A stretch of DNA of 6,841 nt, taken from positions 1-6,841 of the forward strand of contig JAYTJE010000107.1 of NCBI GenBank assembly GCA_043731355.1. The letters are read 5' to 3'. The notes beneath the pieces are model-generated. The model was not told where the DNA came from, did not search any database, and saw only the letters and a program-made list of their open reading frames with translations. Below, piece after piece: positions 5,057-6,841 of this stretch. The position numbers and the translations under genes are program-made. Source of the DNA: GWC2-56-14 sp043731355. GTDB taxonomy: Bacteria; Nitrospirota; UBA9217. Each line of letters starts with the position of its first letter. Within the stretch, counting starts at the first letter, position 1.

Positions 5057-5241
5057 GGGTTTATTAACCGGTAGCTGGCAGGCAGATCGGGGAAACGGGC
5101 GGTCCGAAGATATTTTAGCTGCTCTTTCTGACGAATTTCGTCCCTCTCCGATTTTGGCTTGAAGTACGATTTTGGTTGCATTTTATCCCAAGGTAGTCTA
5201 TTTTTTAGGTCACAAAAATTACATCTTTTGCAATATCGGGA

Positions 5242-5277
5242 TACCGCTTTAAGCTTTTCGAATAACGCACAGCGGTA
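5242..5277 (+). promoter_or_regulatory. Inverted repeat TACCGCT / AGCGGTA upstream of the cytochrome gene
   Basis: A perfect 7-bp inverted repeat (5242-5248 and 5271-5277) with a 22-nt spacer lies 37 nt before the cytochrome ATG. It could be an operator for a dimeric regulator or a leader hairpin. There is no T-tract, so attenuation by a classic terminator is unlikely. Confidence 0.35.
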
Positions 5278-5313
5278 AAAATATGTCGCAGATCTCAAGG
5301 GGGAATTTTTTCA

Positions 5314-6315
5314 ATGATCAGTCCGTCTAAACTCATCAACAAAGCAGTTACCTGGTTCACCCAGGATATTTCAAGCAGGGCCAGGATCATCATCATCAGT
5401 GTTTTGGTCCTGTTCTCAGTCGTATCACTCGTTATGGCCTACCTGATCAACGATTATTTCGAGAACAATCCCAAGGCATGCGGCACCTGTCACGTGCATG
5501 ATGAAGCGAACGTGGCATGGTCGACCAGCGTTCATCATGGCGTAAACTGCCATGAGTGCCACCATTCCACCAAGCTCGACCAGATGAAACAGGTCTTCGC
5601 TTTTACCGTCCTCGGCCACAACAAGGTTTCGCCCCGGCACGGAGAAGTGATCGTGCCCTGGAAGACCTGCTTCGGCTGCCATTGGGAAAAGAACGAGAAA
5701 GAGCCGAACGCGCCGAGCATCGCCAATTCGCGGTACCATGCAAAGCATGTGTTCATGGAAAAGATCGAATGCACGAAATGCCACGGCTATCGGACCCATC
5801 AGTTCAGCCTCGAGGAACGGTATTGCCTGACCTGCCACACGGACAAGGTAGTGCACGGAACCGGGATGGAGAAGCTGGCCTGCCTCAACTGCCATACGGA
5901 CAGGACCAAGGACCTCAAGCCGGGGATCAAAAAGTGCCTCTTCTGCCATGGCGCCGAAAAGTACCGGAAAGAGCTGTTGGCTGACGCGACCCTTGATGTT
6001 ACTCATTTCGCGCCCGACCAAAAAACGATCAACCGGGCCATCAAGATCGACCGGCCGGAGAACGGGCCCATGCAGTTCAACTGCTACGAATGCCACAAGC
6101 CGCATAAATCCTCACGGCCTGATTGGGGCAACTGCCTCTCGTGCCATAAGAACATCATGGCCATCGGCAAACACAAGACCCATATCCAGGATGGCGGCAT
6201 GAAATGCAAGGATTGCCACAGACCCCATGTCTGGACAATATCGAATGAGCAGGCGAAAAAAACGTGTGTGGCCTGCCATGAATACCGGGCGCCGAAGGCG
6301 TTCCTGAGCAGGTAG
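5314..6315 (+). CDS. Membrane-anchored eleven-haem cytochrome c, NapC/NrfH-like N-terminus
   Basis: The 333-residue product has a cytoplasmic start with basic residues, one transmembrane anchor (about 24-45) and a periplasmic domain with eleven CXXCH haem-binding motifs, beginning at residues 56, 79, 119, 153, 171, 190, 208, 257, 274, 298 and 318. The first part (P-x-x-CGTCH...W-x-x-S-x-H...CHECH) matches the NapC/NirT/NrfH pattern, a family that takes electrons from membrane quinols to periplasmic reductases. The position after the first haem reads CHVHD, so the CXXCHxM methionine used as haem ligand in NrfH is absent. Many extra His residues could serve as distal ligands. Ribosome binding site AAGGGGG lies 10 nt before the ATG. 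No reductase or partner gene is adjacent and a terminator follows, so it appears monocistronic. The electron acceptor is unknown. Confidence 0.9.
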   Translation: MISPSKLINKAVTWFTQDISSRARIIIISVLVLFSVVSLVMAYLINDYFENNPKACGTCHVHDEANVAWSTSVHHGVNCHECHHSTKLDQMKQVFAFTVLGHNKVSPRHGEVIVPWKTCFGCHWEKNEKEPNAPSIANSRYHAKHVFMEKIECTKCHGYRTHQFSLEERYCLTCHTDKVVHGTGMEKLACLNCHTDRTKDLKPGIKKCLFCHGAEKYRKELLADATLDVTHFAPDQKTINRAIKIDRPENGPMQFNCYECHKPHKSSRPDWGNCLSCHKNIMAIGKHKTHIQDGGMKCKDCHRPHVWTISNEQAKKTCVACHEYRAPKAFLSR

Positions 6316-6372
6316 GCTGGCGCTCGCGAGCTCGCGGACAGCATAAGAAATACTGCAAGCGTAGAAAATAAG

Positions 6373-6406
6373 AAGGCCCGGGAAAATTCCCGGGCCTTTG
6401 TTATTT
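6373..6406. terminator. Bidirectional rho-independent terminator
   Basis: AAGGCCCGGGA (6373-6383) pairs perfectly with TCCCGGGCCTT (6388-6398) around a 4-nt loop, giving an 11-bp GC-rich stem. A T-rich tail (TTTGTTATTT) follows on the plus strand, and an A-rich stretch (GAAAATAAG) precedes it, which gives T-rich sequence on the minus strand. It lies 58 bp after the cytochrome stop and 63 bp after the convergent gene's stop, so it can serve both. Confidence 0.92.
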
Positions 6407-6460
6407 CATGAAGAGGTGTGCCGCACTCTGCCGCGAATTGCGGATTTGGCTGCCCGGAGG

Positions 6461-6841
6461 TCAGGGGCCGGACAGGCGGTCCGGGGTCTTTTTCTTTTCA
6501 CAAGCCTCGCCAAGCCGTATTGCGCGGCCGTCAGCGCCCTGGGGAACGCTGCAGCGGATGGCATCAAACGCAAGCAGGATGCGTTTTTCCTTTTCGACCC
6601 GCTCTGTTGTCAGCGGTTTTTGCTCGAGACCGACAAGCAGCTTCAGCATCTCATCCCTGACCGGCACCGCTCCAAAACCTTCGCCGATAACGTTGCCGGT
6701 GGCCGTATCCAGGAATTCGGCGTGTTCCGGGTCTGCAACGACCGCGAACGGCACGGGCGGCGCCGCAAGCAGCCGGGCGGCGGCGACAGCCTGGCGTTCA
6801 CGGGAATTGAGCGAGCCGGCAGCGCATTTGATGACCATGGC
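6461..6841 (-). CDS. C-terminal part of an HsdR N-terminal-domain-like protein (runs off right edge)
   Basis: The frame is open to the right edge and ends at TGA 6461, giving 126 residues. The Met at 6838 is probably internal, because the codon before it (Ala) is in frame and no upstream sequence is available to judge a start. The order of elements is MVIKCAAGSLNSRERQAVAA, then PVPFAVVADPEHAEFLDTATGNVIGEG, then AVPVRDEM and EKEKRILLAFDAIRC. This resembles the second half of the type I restriction HsdR N-terminal-like (PD-(D/E)XK nuclease fold) single-domain proteins common in Desulfobacterota; the Lys in VIKC would be the last residue of the nuclease motif. The upstream catalytic acids lie outside the window. 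The C-terminus is basic and ends KKKTPDRLSGP. Family assignment is from memory of the pattern and is tentative. Confidence 0.5.
   Translation of the reverse strand, partial: AMVIKCAAGSLNSRERQAVAAARLLAAPPVPFAVVADPEHAEFLDTATGNVIGEGFGAVPVRDEMLKLLVGLEQKPLTTERVEKEKRILLAFDAIRCSVPQGADGRAIRLGEACEKKKTPDRLSGP

Larger units (their letters stand above)
4963..5313. other. Divergent intergenic region between dus and the cytochrome gene
   Basis: This 351-bp stretch separates divergent genes. On the minus side it has the dus promoter candidate. On the plus side the best promoter guess is TTGCAT (5176-5181) with TATTTT (5199-5204) at 17-nt spacing, which would leave a leader of about 100 nt for the cytochrome. 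It also holds a 9-bp direct repeat CGATTTTGG (5149-5157 and 5167-5175) and an inverted repeat (5242-5277). The minus-strand frame 5298-5011 lacks a ribosome binding site and starts at TTG, so I do not call it a gene. Confidence 0.5.

Noticed and set aside
5011..5298. A 95-codon minus-strand frame between dus and the cytochrome gene; an internal ATG at 5181 would give 56 residues
   Set aside because: It begins at TTG without a ribosome binding site, covers the expected promoter and leader of the cytochrome gene, and the product is not recognised. Its stop overlaps the ATG at 5014, which is curious but not enough.
5425..6105. A long minus-strand frame opposite the cytochrome gene
   Set aside because: It is an antisense effect of the repeated CXXCH codons; the plus-strand cytochrome with eleven haem motifs is unambiguous.
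6325..6336. Perfect 12-bp palindrome CGCGAGCTCGCG just after the cytochrome stop
   Set aside because: It is GC-rich with no T-tract and lies close to a far stronger terminator; chance or a minor stem is enough to explain it.

Overview
The window reads as chromosomal DNA from a Gram-negative, probably anaerobic bacterium. The clues are an outer-membrane beta-barrel protein, a lipoprotein with a lipobox, a membrane-anchored eleven-haem cytochrome c, and small 'GTCATTCCCGCGAAAGCGGG'-type palindromic repeats of the kind scattered through Desulfobacterota and Nitrospirota genomes. The phylum placement is an inference from gene content, not a measured result.

Left part (1-1300, accessory in character). 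All genes are on the minus strand. The 5' end of an unrecognised small protein gene runs off the left edge (1-132). A 335-bp gap holds three copies of a palindromic repeat unit, two of them forming a MITE-like inverted pair, plus other small dyads. A compact toxin-antitoxin cassette follows: a ribbon-helix-helix antitoxin (1240-989), a MazF/PemK endoribonuclease toxin overlapping it by 4 bp (992-648), and a previously easy-to-miss 48-residue helical ORF (614-468) 33 bp behind the toxin with its own ribosome binding site. An 8-bp inverted repeat brackets the likely antitoxin promoter.

Middle part (1335-3863). Four tightly packed minus-strand genes look like one envelope-related operon, transcribed from a putative sigma70-type promoter near 3850. 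In order they are an outer-membrane beta-barrel protein, a lipoprotein with two similar BamE/SmpA-like segments, phosphatidylglycerophosphatase A (pgpA, phospholipid synthesis), and a STAS-like/HATPase fusion that overlaps pgpA by 4 bp and probably has a regulatory role.

Right part (3985-6841). A tRNA-dihydrouridine synthase gene (minus) and a NapC/NrfH-like eleven-haem cytochrome gene (plus) diverge from a 351-bp intergenic region with candidate promoters and an inverted repeat. A strong bidirectional terminator (6373-6406) separates the cytochrome gene from the convergent 3' part of a gene that resembles the HsdR N-terminal-domain (PD-(D/E)XK nuclease-like) family and runs off the right edge. 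No rRNA, tRNA, CRISPR array or complete insertion sequence was seen.
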